Shown: positions 30,607 to 40,059 of the stretch, piece after piece | Layout: each line of letters opens with the position of its first letter | How positions within the stretch are numbered: position 1 is the stretch's first letter | Source: Paracoccus mutanolyticus | GTDB lineage: Bacteria; Pseudomonadota; Alphaproteobacteria; Rhodobacterales; Rhodobacteraceae | Direction of reading: 5' to 3' | NCBI RefSeq assembly: GCF_003285265.1 | Contig: NZ_CP030239.1 | Location: 1,818,501-1,882,500 of the forward strand | Length of the DNA stretch: 64,000 bases | The notes under the pieces: model-generated | Told to the model about the DNA's origin: nothing | The model's input: the letters and a program-made list of their open reading frames with translations, nothing else | Database searches by the model: none | Made by a program: the position numbers and the translations under genes

Positions 30607-31131
30607 TCAGGGATAGATGAACACCGGCACGCCGGGGTTGATCATCGCGAAGATCTCCTCGATCTCCTCATCCGTCACGGCGATGCAGCCGGCGGTCCAG
30701 TCGGGGCGGTTCAGCTTGCGGCCCAGGGGCCCCAGGCCGTGGATCATGATGTCGCCGCCCGGGCGCAGACCCAGCGCCGCCGCATGGGCGATGTCCTTGG
30801 TCGAGGGATAGGAGATCCCGACCGAAAGGTGATAGCTGGACCGCGGGTTCTTGCGGTCGATGAAATACATCCCTTCGGGCGTGCGGCCGTCGCCTTCGTA
30901 TTCCTTGGGACCGACCGGCTGCGGGCCGAGGTTCACGTCATAGCTGCGCAGCACCGTCCGGCCGCTGAGCAGGTACATCTTGCGATCACCCTTCTTGACG
31001 ACGATCTGCGTCACCGGAGGACCGCTGTAGCTTTTGAACTTGCTGGGTGCCGGCTGGCTGCTGTCACCGCCGCAACTTGCCACCAGCGCAAGCGCGACCA
31101 CCGCGATTGCTGCGCGAATTGCCCGTATCAT
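30607..31131 (-). CDS. L,D-transpeptidase lipoprotein
   Basis: 174 residues. Lipobox LVASCGG at about 16-22. YkuD domain at about 38-174 with the active-site stretch IMIHGLGPLGRKLNRPDWTA then GCIAVT (His, Cys). Second L,D-transpeptidase within 2 kb, different in anchoring from the Tat-exported one, so the two may work at different places of the wall. Complete. Confidence 0.92.
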   Translation of the reverse strand: MIRAIRAAIAVVALALVASCGGDSSQPAPSKFKSYSGPPVTQIVVKKGDRKMYLLSGRTVLRSYDVNLGPQPVGPKEYEGDGRTPEGMYFIDRKNPRSSYHLSVGISYPSTKDIAHAAALGLRPGGDIMIHGLGPLGRKLNRPDWTAGCIAVTDEEIEEIFAMINPGVPVFIYP

Positions 31132-31197
31132 CCACTGCCCTCTGTGTGCTGAAGCACTTCTCGTTGAGGGTGTAATAGCACGAAGGTAAAGAAATCG

Positions 31198-32431
31198 CTA
31201 GCGTCGGCGAATTTCCGCCACGGTTTCGACATGGGGCGACCAGCGGAACTGGTCGATGACATAAATCCGTGAAATCGAAAGACCTTGATCGGCAAGGATC
31301 CGCGCATCCCTGGCGAAAGTGACCGGATCGCAGCTGACCCAGGCCAGGGTTTCGGCCCGCGACAGCGCGATCTGGCGGGCCTGCGCCTCGGCCCCAGCGC
31401 GGGGCGGGTCGATCACGATCGCGTCATGGGTCAGTTCGTCCGGCAGCAGGGGGCGGCGCGCGAGGTCGCGTACCTCGGTCGTGATTCGGTGCAGTGGCGG
31501 CGAGGCGGCGCGCGCCCCGGCGGCGAGCGCGTCGAGCGGCGCGGAGAGCCCCTCGACCGCATGGACCCGGGCGGTTTCGGCCAGCGGCAGGGAAAAGGTG
31601 CCGCAGCCCGCAAAGAGGTCCAGGACAGAGCGCGCGCCCCGCGTGATGTCGCGCACGGCGGCGAGCAGCGCGGCCTGCCCCTCCGGGGTGGCCTGCAGGA
31701 AGCCGCCGGGCGGGGGGACGACGCGGGCGCGGCCGAAGCCCAGGACGGGCGGGCGGCGGGTGATCGACTGGCCGTCCTGATCCGGCCCCGCCCAGGTCAG
31801 CCGCGCCCAGTCGCCGCGTTCGGCCAGCGCGGCCAGCCGGGGCAGCAGCGCCGCGTCCATCGGCTTGCCGCCCGTCACCGCCACATCGAGCCCCGCGCCG
31901 GTTTCCGTCACCGTCAGGGCCATCTCGCCCGCGCGCGTGCCGCCGGCCACCACCAGTTCGCGCAGCAGCGGCAGGGCGGCGAGGATTGCCTGGCGCAGCA
32001 CCATGCAATCGGCAATGTCCACGATCATGTCCGAGGCGGCGGGCGTGAAAGCCCTCGCCGTTTTCATGCGGGCATCCCGCGAGACCCCGGCCGGCGCGAA
32101 CGGGGCGGCGAGACATGCACCCCCGCGACGGGCGCGGCCAGCCCCTGCGCGCGCAGCGCCTGCGTCACGACGCCGACCTTCCAGTCGCGCAGGAAGGATT
32201 CCGAGCCGTGCATCAGCGAACAGCCGCCGCAGGCGCGGTAATGCGGGCAGGGCGCGCGCACGCGGTCGGGCGAGGGCGTCACGATGCGGGGGGCGGCGAT
32301 GCGGCCGTCCGCAGCCTCGCCCTCGATCACCTCGCCGGGCAGGGTCAGGGGGGCGAGCGCCTTGTCGGTGCCCGACAGCGCCACGCCGTCGCCCTTGCGG
32401 CCGAGCCGTTCGATTGTCCGGGCCAGATCAT
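31198..32431 (-). CDS. rlmD: 23S rRNA m5U methyltransferase RlmD-like (two frameshifts)
   Basis: Methylates a uridine of 23S rRNA. About 411 residues once repaired. N-terminal iron-sulfur site CPHYRACGGC, then the SAM domain with VLDLFAGCGTFSLPLAET, DPPRAGAEAQ and catalytic Cys in AWVSCDPVTFARD. Breaks: one base missing in the GGGG run near 32095 (..SRRPG(V)SRDARMKTARAFTP..) and one near 32420, which hides the natural start MIWP..RTIERLGRKGDGVAL. Without repair it reads as two overlapping ORFs. It follows the ABC exporter gene after 13 bases. Confidence 0.85.
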
Positions 32432-32444
32432 GCAGGGGTCCAGA

Positions 32445-34297
32445 TCACTCGGCGGCCTCTGCCGGGTCGTCGTCGGTGCCGAGGAAGCCGCCGGACTGCC
32501 GGCTCCAGTAGCGGGCATAGGTGCCGCCCTGCGCCAGCAGGCGGCGTGGCTGCCCTGTTCGACGATGCGGCCCTGTTCCATGACGACGATGCGGTCAAGC
32601 TGCGCGATGGTGGACAGCCGGTGCGCGATGGCCAGCACCGTCTTGCCCTGCATGGCACGGGTCAGGGCGTCCTGGACCTGGGCCTCGACCTCGCTGTCGA
32701 GCGCGCTGGTGGCCTCGTCCAGGACCAGGATCGGGGCGTCCTTGAGCAGGGCGCGCGCCAGCGCGATGCGCTGGCGCTGCCCGCCCGAGAGCTTGACCCC
32801 GCGTTCGCCCAGATGCGCGTCATAGCCGCTGCGGCCCTGGTGGTCGCGCAGGGTCAGGATGAAGTCATGCGCCTCGGCCGCGCGGGCGGCGGCGATGATG
32901 TCCGCCTCGGTCGCGTCGGGGCGGCCGTAAAGGATGTTGTCGCGGGCCGAGCGGTTGAACATCGCGGTTTCCTGCGTGACCATGGCGATGTTGCGGCGCA
33001 GGCTTTCCTGGGTCACCGTGCGCAGGTCGTGGCCGTCGATGCGCACCGCGCCGCGTTCGACGTCGTAAAGCCTGGCAGCAGCGGCACCAGCGTGGACTTG
33101 CCCGCGCCCGAGGCGCCGACGATGCCCAGCTTCTCGCCCGCCGCGATGTGCAGGTCGAGGTCGCGGATGCCCGCGCCGTCGTCGCGGCCATAGGCGAAAT
33201 CGACGTGGTCGAAGTCGATCCGGCCCTGGACCCGGCCCAGGGCCAGGGCGTCGGGCGCGTCGGTCAGGGCGTGGGGGGGGGACAGGGTCTGCATCCCGTC
33301 CTCGACCTCGCCGATGGAGCCCCAGACGCCCATCAGCGCCATGCTGACCCAGCCGGTCATCTGCGCGAGCCGCATCGAGATCGCCCCGGCCGCCGCGATG
33401 TCGCCGGCCGTGGCCGCGCCCTCGCGCCACAAAAGGAGCGTGCCGCCGATCAGCACCACCGGCAGGGCGCCGGCGACGAACATCAGCGAGAAGCGGAACC
33501 AGGTCGAGACGCGGCCGAAGTCCAGCGCGCGTTCGCGGAAACCTGCCATGGCGCCGAGGGCGGCGCGGTCCTCGTGCTCGGCATGGGCGAAGAGCTTGAC
33601 GGTCTTGATGTTGGTGATGGTGTCGACGACCTGGCCCGTGACCATGGCGCGGGCCGAGGCGCGGCTGGCCGAGCGGGTGCGGATGCGCGGCAGGAAAAAG
33701 CGGATCAGCCCGGCGTAGGCCGCCAGCCAGACCAGCATCGCGACCGCGCCCCAGCCGTCCACCGACACGAGGAACGCCGCCGAGCCCAGGATCGAGGCCA
33801 GCGCGAAGGCCACGACGTTCACGAACTCGGTCGCGACATCGGTGACGGCGCGGGCGGTCTGGGTCTGCTTCTGCGCGATGCGGCCGGCGAAGTCGTTGTC
33901 GAAGAAGGTGACGGAATGGCCCATGGTCCAGCGGTGCAGCCGCGACAGCACCAGCGGGAACAGGTTCGGGCCGATGATGACGCTGGAGCTGGCGGTGGAA
34001 AAGCCGAAGATCGCCGGCCGGATCACCAGGAAAGAACATCACGAAGCCCGCGATCAGCGCGCCCTTGTCGGCCAGCAGCCGGTCGGGCGTGGTCGTCACC
34101 ACGGCGTCGATCACCCAGCCCAGCATCACCGCCGAGACGATGTCCGCGATCCCGCTGAGCGCCGAGGCGATGGCCGCGATGGTCAGCCCGCCCCATGCCC
34201 CCGAGAGGCACCAGCGGAAAAAGGCCAGCAGGCTGCGCGGCGGCGGGCCTTCGGCGGGGCGGAAGGCGTCGATCATGCGGGCGAAACGGTCATGCAT
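32445..34297 (-). CDS. ABC exporter, fused membrane and ATPase domains (three frameshifts)
   Basis: Half-size exporter of the MsbA/multidrug type, about 618 residues. Membrane domain at about 20-325 with five or six helices, ATPase at about 360-600: Walker [11 protein letters not shown]-loop MVTQETAMF, signature KLSGGQRQR, Walker [14 protein letters not shown]-loop AIAHRLSTI. Breaks near 34045 (..VMFF / [10 protein letters not shown]..), 33073 (..LVPLL / [10 protein letters not shown]..) and 32540 (..GSHAA / [18 protein letters not shown]..). The last repair moves the stop to 32445. Substrate cannot be told from sequence. Overlaps the cca start region by 8 bases. Confidence 0.87.
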
Positions 34298-35468
34298 CCG
34301 GTTGGCTTTCGTTCCCGCGCGCGATGCAAAGCAGCGTGTCGCGGTCCAGCGTGAAGTCGCTGTCGGTCCAAGCCTGGCGGGCGGCGCGCAGGGCGTCGCC
34401 CAGCGCCTCGCCCTGCAGCGCGGGCATCAGGTCGGCGGCGGCGAGCGGAAAGACGGCCGCCGCACCGCGCGCGATGTCGTGGCACCAGCCGAAGGCGGGG
34501 GCCTGGCCGCGCGCGGCGCGGATCAGCACCGATTGCGCGGCGACGGTGCGGCCGAAGCGATGCGCGGCCAGCGCCGGCGGCAGGGCGAGCGCCTGCGCGA
34601 TCTGGTCGAGCGCGCGGCCCTCGTCCCGCGACAGGCGCAGGGCGGGAACCGGATCGGCGGGCCCGAGCAGCGCCAGCCGGCGGGGAAAGGCCGGCAGCGC
34701 GCCGGTGCCGTATTCGCGTTCGACCTGCACGAGGTCCGGCAGGTCGCCCGGATCGGCGCCGGGCAGGATCAGGGGCAGCACGCCCGCCTCGGCCATCAGG
34801 GCCACGGCGGGGGCGGGATCGGCGGCGGACAAAAGCTTGCGCATCTCGTGCCCGATGCGTTCGCGCGAAATTCCCGACAGCCCCGCCCGCAGCTCGCGGC
34901 AGGCGGCCAAGGCGCGGGCATCCGCCTCGCGCCCGTAGCAGGCGAGGAAGCGGTAAAAGCGCAGGATGCGCAGGTAATCCTCGGCAATGCGCTGGGCGGG
35001 ATCGCCGACAAAGCGCAGGCGGCGCGCGGCGAGATCGGGCAGCCCTCCGACCGGGTCCAGCACCTCGCCCGTGCGCGTGGCGTAAAGCGCGTTCATGGTG
35101 AAGTCGCGGCGCCGGGCATCCTCGGCCAGGTCGTCGGAAAAGGCCACCACCGCATGGCGGCCGTCGGTCTGCACGTCGCGGCGAAAGGTCGTGACCTCGA
35201 AGCCGCGGCCCTTGCAGAGCACCGTGACGGTGCCGTGGTCGATGCCGGTGGGGACCGCGCGCAGCCCGGCGCGTGCCACGATGCGCATGGTGTCCCGCGG
35301 CAGGGCCGAGGTCGCGATGTCGATGTCCGAGACCGGCACGCCCAGCAGCGCGTTCCGGACCGCGCCGCCGACGACCAGCGCCTGATGGCCCGCGCCTTCC
35401 AGCGCGCCCAGCACCCGCGCCAGGTCGGGATCGGACAGGAAGGGGGCGGTGATGCGGGAAACCGTCAT
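34290..35468 (-). CDS. cca: CCA-adding enzyme / poly(A) polymerase family
   Basis: Class II nucleotidyltransferase. 392 residues: GGAVRNALLG, catalytic DIDIAT (two Asp) at about 46-51, RRDFTMNALY, and the RNA-binding helix EDYLRILRFYRFLACYG. CCA addition to tRNA is the likely job in alphaproteobacteria, but this family cannot be split from poly(A) polymerase by eye. Complete; ATGA overlap with the Nudix gene upstream. Confidence 0.9.
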   Translation of the reverse strand: MTVSRITAPFLSDPDLARVLGALEGAGHQALVVGGAVRNALLGVPVSDIDIATSALPRDTMRIVARAGLRAVPTGIDHGTVTVLCKGRGFEVTTFRRDVQTDGRHAVVAFSDDLAEDARRRDFTMNALYATRTGEVLDPVGGLPDLAARRLRFVGDPAQRIAEDYLRILRFYRFLACYGREADARALAACRELRAGLSGISRERIGHEMRKLLSAADPAPAVALMAEAGVLPLILPGADPGDLPDLVQVEREYGTGALPAFPRRLALLGPADPVPALRLSRDEGRALDQIAQALALPPALAAHRFGRTVAAQSVLIRAARGQAPAFGWCHDIARGAAAVFPLAAADLMPALQGEALGDALRAARQAWTDSDFTLDRDTLLCIARGNESQPDA

Positions 35469-36064
35469 GCCGAAAGCCTCAGCGCAAGGGAATGAAGCAC
35501 GCGCGCGGTGGCGCCCCAGATGTAATAGGGCCCATAGGGCGCGACGTAATAGGACCGCCAGCCGCCGCGCCAGCGCCGCCGCTCGATGCGGTAGCGCGTC
35601 GGATCGGCGACATGGGCGAAGGGCACGCGAAACGCCTCCTCGACCTCGCCGGCCTCGGGAACGGGGGTGAAATCGCCCCGGATCAGGCCCAGGACCGGGG
35701 TCATGGCATAGTTCGTGACCGTGCGATGCGCGGGCAGCACGCCCAGCACATCGACCTGCGCGGGATCGAGCCCCACCTCCTCCTGCGCCTCGCGCAGGGC
35801 GGCGGCGGTTTCGTCCGCGTCGCCGGGGTCGACCTTGCCGCCGGGCAGCGCGATCTGGCCGGGATGGTTGCGCAGCCCCGAGGCGCGCTTGGTCAGCAAA
35901 AGCCGGCCCCGCGCGTCGAAGGCCACCAGCACCCCGGCCGGCCGCAGCGCCGCCCCGTCCGGGACCAGCGCGTCGAGGTCATAGTCCGACGAGGGCACCG
36001 CCGCAGGAACCGACAGCGCCGCCATCAGGCGGTCGCGCAGCCCGGCCTGCGGCAGGACCTGCAT
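35465..36064 (-). CDS. Nudix hydrolase, CoA pyrophosphatase-like
   Basis: 199 residues. Nudix box in GGKVDPGDADETAAALREAQ followed by EEVGL, preceded by the CoA-type signature LLTKRASGLRNHPGQIALPGG. Splits CoA or related nucleotides. Its ATG overlaps the hslO stop by one base, and its stop overlaps the cca start, so hslO-nudix-cca-exporter-rlmD form one long minus-strand unit. Confidence 0.88.
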   Translation of the reverse strand: MQVLPQAGLRDRLMAALSVPAAVPSSDYDLDALVPDGAALRPAGVLVAFDARGRLLLTKRASGLRNHPGQIALPGGKVDPGDADETAAALREAQEEVGLDPAQVDVLGVLPAHRTVTNYAMTPVLGLIRGDFTPVPEAGEVEEAFRVPFAHVADPTRYRIERRRWRGGWRSYYVAPYGPYYIWGATARVLHSLALRLSA

Positions 36065-37077
36065 CAATGCGCCGCCCGCGCCGAGGGCAGGGGCCGCCCG
36101 GCCTGGTCCACGGTCGCCTCGAACCCCAGGCTTTCGGGATCGAATTCGTAATGCGCGCCGCAGAACTGGCAATCGGCCGTCACCACGCCGTCGTCGTTGA
36201 TCATGTGGCCGATGTCCTTGCGCGAATAGATCGACAGCGTGCCGCGCACCTTGTCGGCGCTGCACGAGCAGCCGAATTCCAGCGCCTGGCGGTCGAAGGC
36301 CGCGGGCTCTTCCTCGTGGAACAGGCGGAACACCAGGTTCGGCAGCGGCAGGGCGGGATCGACCAGTTCCATCGCCTCGACCGTGGCCATCAGCATGGTC
36401 GAGCGGTTCCAGTCCTCGGATTCCGCGCCTTGCAGGATGTCGGCGGTTTCCAGCTCCTCGCCCTGTTCGGTCGGGACGCGGGGCTGGGCGGGCAGGGTCT
36501 GGACCATGATGCCGCCGGCGCGCCAGTCCTGGTTGGCCTGGCCTGACAGGCGCGACTGGCCCACCGCCAGTTCGAACCGGGTCGGCAGCTGTTCGGACTG
36601 TTCGAAATAGGTCTGCGCGCAGGCCGCGAGCGAGCCGCCCGCCAGCGGCGTCATGCCTTGGTAAGGGGTCGTGCCTTCGCCCTGGTCGATCAGCACGGCG
36701 AAATAGCCCTGGCCGATCTGGTCGAAGGCGGGTTCGCCCTCGGCCAGCCGGTCGGGGTCGAAGCTGGCCCAGGCGCGGATGCGGGCCGGCGCGCCTTCGG
36801 TCGCGGGGGCGTAATAATCGGTCGCGATGGTGCGGATGGCGCCGTTGCCGCGCACCTGCAGCGACAGTTTCCAGCGCAGCTTGATGGTCGGGCCGATCAG
36901 CGCGGTCAGCGTGACCAGTTCGGCGACCATCGCGCTGACCGCGAGGGGATAGTCGTGCCGCGACAGGATGTGCTGGAGCAGCGGACCCACCCGGGCGGTC
37001 CGGCCGCGCATGCCCGAGCGTTCCAGCTGAAAGGGCAACACGCTGTCGTCCCAGGAAAGGTCCTTTGTCATAGCCAT
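36064..37077 (-). CDS. hslO: Redox-regulated chaperone Hsp33
   Basis: Holdase switched on by oxidation. 337 residues: substrate-binding domain at about 15-225 and the zinc/redox C-terminus with CSCS and CQFC (four Cys). Family text in CSCSADKVRGTL and LVTLTALIGPTIKLRWKLSL. Intact. The 101-base gap to cbbR carries a TATATA box (plus strand 37142-37147) suited to the hslO promoter. Confidence 0.93.
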   Translation of the reverse strand: MAMTKDLSWDDSVLPFQLERSGMRGRTARVGPLLQHILSRHDYPLAVSAMVAELVTLTALIGPTIKLRWKLSLQVRGNGAIRTIATDYYAPATEGAPARIRAWASFDPDRLAEGEPAFDQIGQGYFAVLIDQGEGTTPYQGMTPLAGGSLAACAQTYFEQSEQLPTRFELAVGQSRLSGQANQDWRAGGIMVQTLPAQPRVPTEQGEELETADILQGAESEDWNRSTMLMATVEAMELVDPALPLPNLVFRLFHEEEPAAFDRQALEFGCSCSADKVRGTLSIYSRKDIGHMINDDGVVTADCQFCGAHYEFDPESLGFEATVDQAGRPLPSARAAH

Positions 37078-37178
37078 GGTGATTCCTTCGGAATGATAGG
37101 GCCGCGCCCGACGCGGGGAATGGGGGCGCGCTTTGCCCCCTTATATAGGCCGCAGCGCGCGAACCCCAAGGGGCGGCG

Positions 37179-38099
37179 CTAAAGCCGGGGCAGGAACGAG
37201 CCGCCCAGCGCCAGCACATGGTCGTGCACGCGCTGGCCCGCCGGCGACAGCGCCATGTCCTCGCGCCGGATCAGGAACCAGTTGCGCTGGATCGGCAGCC
37301 CGTTCGCCCGCAACGCGACCAGCCGCCCCGAGCGCAATTCCTCGGTCACCGTATGCTGCGAGATCAGCGCCACCCCGAGGCCCGCGATCACCGCCTGCTT
37401 GATGGTTTCGTTCGTGCCCATCTCGACCATGCGCCAGGGGGTGCCGTCGCCGATGCGGTCCAGAAAGCGCGTCATCAGGATGCGCGTCCCCGAGCCGGGT
37501 TCGCGCGCCAGGAAGGTTTCGGCCAGCAGGTCCTGGGGCAGGGCGGGGTCGGCCCTGGCCAGCGGGTGGTCGGGGGGCGCGATCACGACATGGGGATGGG
37601 GGCCGATGGGTTCGGCGGTGACGGCGGGGGCGCGCGGCGGCCGGCCCATGATGGCCAGGTCCAGCGCGCGCGAGGTCAGCCAGGCGATCACCGCGTCGCG
37701 GTTGCCGATCCTCAGCGTCACCTCGACCTCGGGCAGGGCGCGGCGCAGTTCGGCGCCAGGCGCGGGGCGAAATACTTGCCCGTCGAGACCACTCCCAGCG
37801 AGACTGCGCCGACATGCCCCTTTGCAGCGCGGCGACGCGGCGGCGCAGGCGTCCAGCGCGACGGCGATCTGGGCCTCGGCCTCCAGCACGGCGCGGCCTT
37901 CGTCGGTGGGCAGGAAGGCGCCGTGTTCGCCCCGGATCACCAGGGGCGCCGCCATCATGTCTTCCAGCGCGCGAAGCTGGCCGTGAACGGCCGGCGGGCT
38001 CAGACCAAGGTCGCCCGCCGCGGCGGTCAGCGAGCCCGTCTCGACCACCGCGCGCAGTGTGCGGAGTTGGCGAAGCGTCACGGCGTCGATGCGCGTCAT
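37179..38099 (-). CDS. cbbR: LysR-type regulator CbbR (compensated indels)
   Basis: Activator of the Calvin-cycle operon, divergent from cbbF. 306 residues: LysR winged helix at about 5-65 (LRQLRTLRAVVETGSLTAAA, LSPPAVHGQLRALEDMM), then an effector domain. Residues at about 86-112 (AAASPRCKGACRRSLAGSG..) are foreign, while neighbouring frames give VAALQRG, then VGAVSLGVVSTGKYFAPRL, the CbbR text. So several small deletions at about 37760-37845 cancel out and leave the ORF open. Effector ligands in the family include NADPH and ribulose bisphosphate; none is shown here. Confidence 0.9.
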   Translation of the reverse strand: MTRIDAVTLRQLRTLRAVVETGSLTAAAGDLGLSPPAVHGQLRALEDMMAAPLVIRGEHGAFLPTDEGRAVLEAEAQIAVALDACAAASPRCKGACRRSLAGSGLDGQVFRPAPGAELRRALPEVEVTLRIGNRDAVIAWLTSRALDLAIMGRPPRAPAVTAEPIGPHPHVVIAPPDHPLARADPALPQDLLAETFLAREPGSGTRILMTRFLDRIGDGTPWRMVEMGTNETIKQAVIAGLGVALISQHTVTEELRSGRLVALRANGLPIQRNWFLIRREDMALSPAGQRVHDHVLALGGSFLPRL

Positions 38100-38194
38100 T
38101 CGGAAATCCTGAAACCGAGTTCTGGATTTTTAAATGTTCCTGAAAGTCCTGATCTGTCAACACCAAGGCCAGGGAGAAACCGGGGGAGAAGATC
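38100..38194 (+). promoter_or_regulatory. cbbR-cbbF intergenic control region
   Basis: 95 bases between the divergent genes, with an AT-rich core (ATTTTTAAATGTTCCTGAAA, 38125-38144) in GC-rich surroundings. TTA..TGA..TGA spacing at 38130-38152 resembles the TNA-N7/8-TNA half sites bound by CbbR. A ribosome site GGGGGAGA precedes the cbbF ATG. Confidence 0.5.
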
Positions 38195-39165
38195 ATGGCC
38201 ATCGAGACGGGACGGATCCCCGCCGGGCTGCGGCCCGCGATGACGGCCCTGGCCGGGGCCGCGGCCGAACTGGCGGTGCTGATCCGGCGCGGCGGCGATC
38301 TGGGCGCGGCGGTCGGCACCAACGCGGACGGCGACGGGCAGAAGGCGCTGGACGTGATCGCGGACGAGATGTTTTGCACGGCGCTGCGCGGCGCGGGCGT
38401 GCGCTGGCTGGCGTCCGAGGAGCAGGAGCAGGCGCTGGCGCTGGACCCGCAGGGCAGCCTGGCCGTGGCGATCGACCCGCTGGACGGGTCCTCGAACATC
38501 GACACCAATGTCTCGATCGGGACGATCTTTTCGATCTATCCGGCCGAGGACACGGCCGAGGCCAGCTTCCTGCGCCCGACCCGCCAGCAGATCGGCGCGG
38601 GCTATGTCATCTATGGCCCGCGCTGCGCGATGATGGTCAGCTTCGGCGACGGCGTGCAGCAGTACCTGCGGACCCCGACACGGGCGCCTTCCGGCTGGTC
38701 GACGGGCGCTACAAGCCCGACGTACTCGGTTCCCGTCCGCCTCGGCCACCGGCACTGGTCGCGCCGATCCGGGCCTATATCGACGATTGCGTCGCCGGCA
38801 TCGAGGGCCCGCGCGAGACGAATTTCAACATGCGCTGGATCGCCAGCCTGGTGGCCGAGACGCATCGCATCCTGACGCGCGGCGGCATCTTCCTGTACCC
38901 GTCGGACGCCCGCAAGGGCTATGAGCGCGGCCGGTTGCGGATGCTTTACGAATGCGCGCCCATCGCCTTCCTGATCGAGCAGGCGGGCGGGCGCGCCACC
39001 GACGCCTGCGAGCCGATCCTGGACCAGGCCGCGACCGCGTTGCACCAGCGCACGCCGCTGGTCTTCGGCTCGGCCGAGAAGGTCGCCCGCGTCGCCGCCT
39101 ATCACGACCTGCCCGAAACCGAGGTTTCCGCCCTGTTCGGCCATCGCGGCCTGTTCCGCGCCTGA
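38195..39165 (+). CDS. cbbF: Fructose-1,6-bisphosphatase (frame break)
   Basis: Hydrolyses fructose and sedoheptulose bisphosphates in the Calvin cycle. Metal site [17 protein letters not shown], Glu in LASEEQEQ, C-terminal [20 protein letters not shown]. At about 38670 CGGGACCCC has lost a G (..YLR / [15 protein letters not shown]..), and at about 38718-38758 the reading [20 protein letters not shown] lacks the expected residues before the conserved [12 protein letters not shown], which needs around ten more codons. First gene of the cbb operon; ends 9 bases before cbbP. Confidence 0.93.
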
Positions 39166-39174
39166 GGAAAGACC

Positions 39175-40047
39175 ATGAGCAAGAAGCACCCCATCATCTC
39201 TGTCACCGGCTCGTCGGGCGCGGGCACCACGACGATCAAGAACACCTTCGACCAGATCTTTCGCCGCGAGGGCATCCGGTCCGTCAGCATCGAGGGCGAT
39301 GCCTTCCACCGCTACGACCGTGCCGCGATGAAGCAGGAACTGGCCCGCCGGGGCGAGGCCGGCGACAACACCTTCAGCCATTTCAGCATCGAGGCGAACG
39401 AGCTGGAAAAGCTTGAGCAGGTGTTCCGCACCTATGGCGAGACCGGCCGGGGCGAGACGCGCCATTACGTCCACGACGAGCGCGAGGCCGAGAAATACGG
39501 CACGGCCCCCGGCACCTTCACCGATTGGGCGCCGTTCGAGGACGGCTCGGACCTGCTGTTCTATGAGGGGCTGCACGGCGCGGTGAAGGCCGAGGGCATC
39601 GACATCGCGGGCCAGGCCGACCTGAAGATCGGCGTCGTGCCGGTCATCAACCTGGAATGGATCCAGAAGATCCACCGCGACAAGGCCAGCCGGGGCTATT
39701 CGACCGAGGCGGTGACGGACGTGATCCTGCGCCGGATGCACGCCTATGTGCATGTGATCTGCCCGCAGTTCACCCAGACCGACATCAACTTTCAGCGCGT
39801 GCCGGTCGTGGACACCTCGAACCCGTTCATCGCCCGCTGGATCCCGACGCCGGACGAAAGCCTGGTGGTGATCCGGTTCAGGAACCCGCGCGGCATCGAT
39901 TTTCCCTATCTGACCACGATGATCCAGGGCTCGTGGATGAGCCGGCCGAACTCGATCGTCATCCCGGGGCCCAGGATGGACCTGGCCATGCAGCTGATCC
40001 TGACGCCGATGATCCTGCGTCTGGTCAGCGAATCGAAGCGCGCCTGA
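39175..40047 (+). CDS. cbbP: Phosphoribulokinase
   Basis: Makes ribulose-1,5-bisphosphate, the CO2 acceptor. 290 residues. P-loop VTGSSGAGTTTIKNTFDQIF, EGDAFHRYDR, and the C-terminal DLAMQLILTPMILRLV. Bacterial octameric type, activated by NADH in relatives. Intact; 12 bases from cbbT. Confidence 0.96.
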   Translation: MSKKHPIISVTGSSGAGTTTIKNTFDQIFRREGIRSVSIEGDAFHRYDRAAMKQELARRGEAGDNTFSHFSIEANELEKLEQVFRTYGETGRGETRHYVHDEREAEKYGTAPGTFTDWAPFEDGSDLLFYEGLHGAVKAEGIDIAGQADLKIGVVPVINLEWIQKIHRDKASRGYSTEAVTDVILRRMHAYVHVICPQFTQTDINFQRVPVVDTSNPFIARWIPTPDESLVVIRFRNPRGIDFPYLTTMIQGSWMSRPNSIVIPGPRMDLAMQLILTPMILRLVSESKRA

Positions 40048-40059
40048 GGAGGAGACGCC

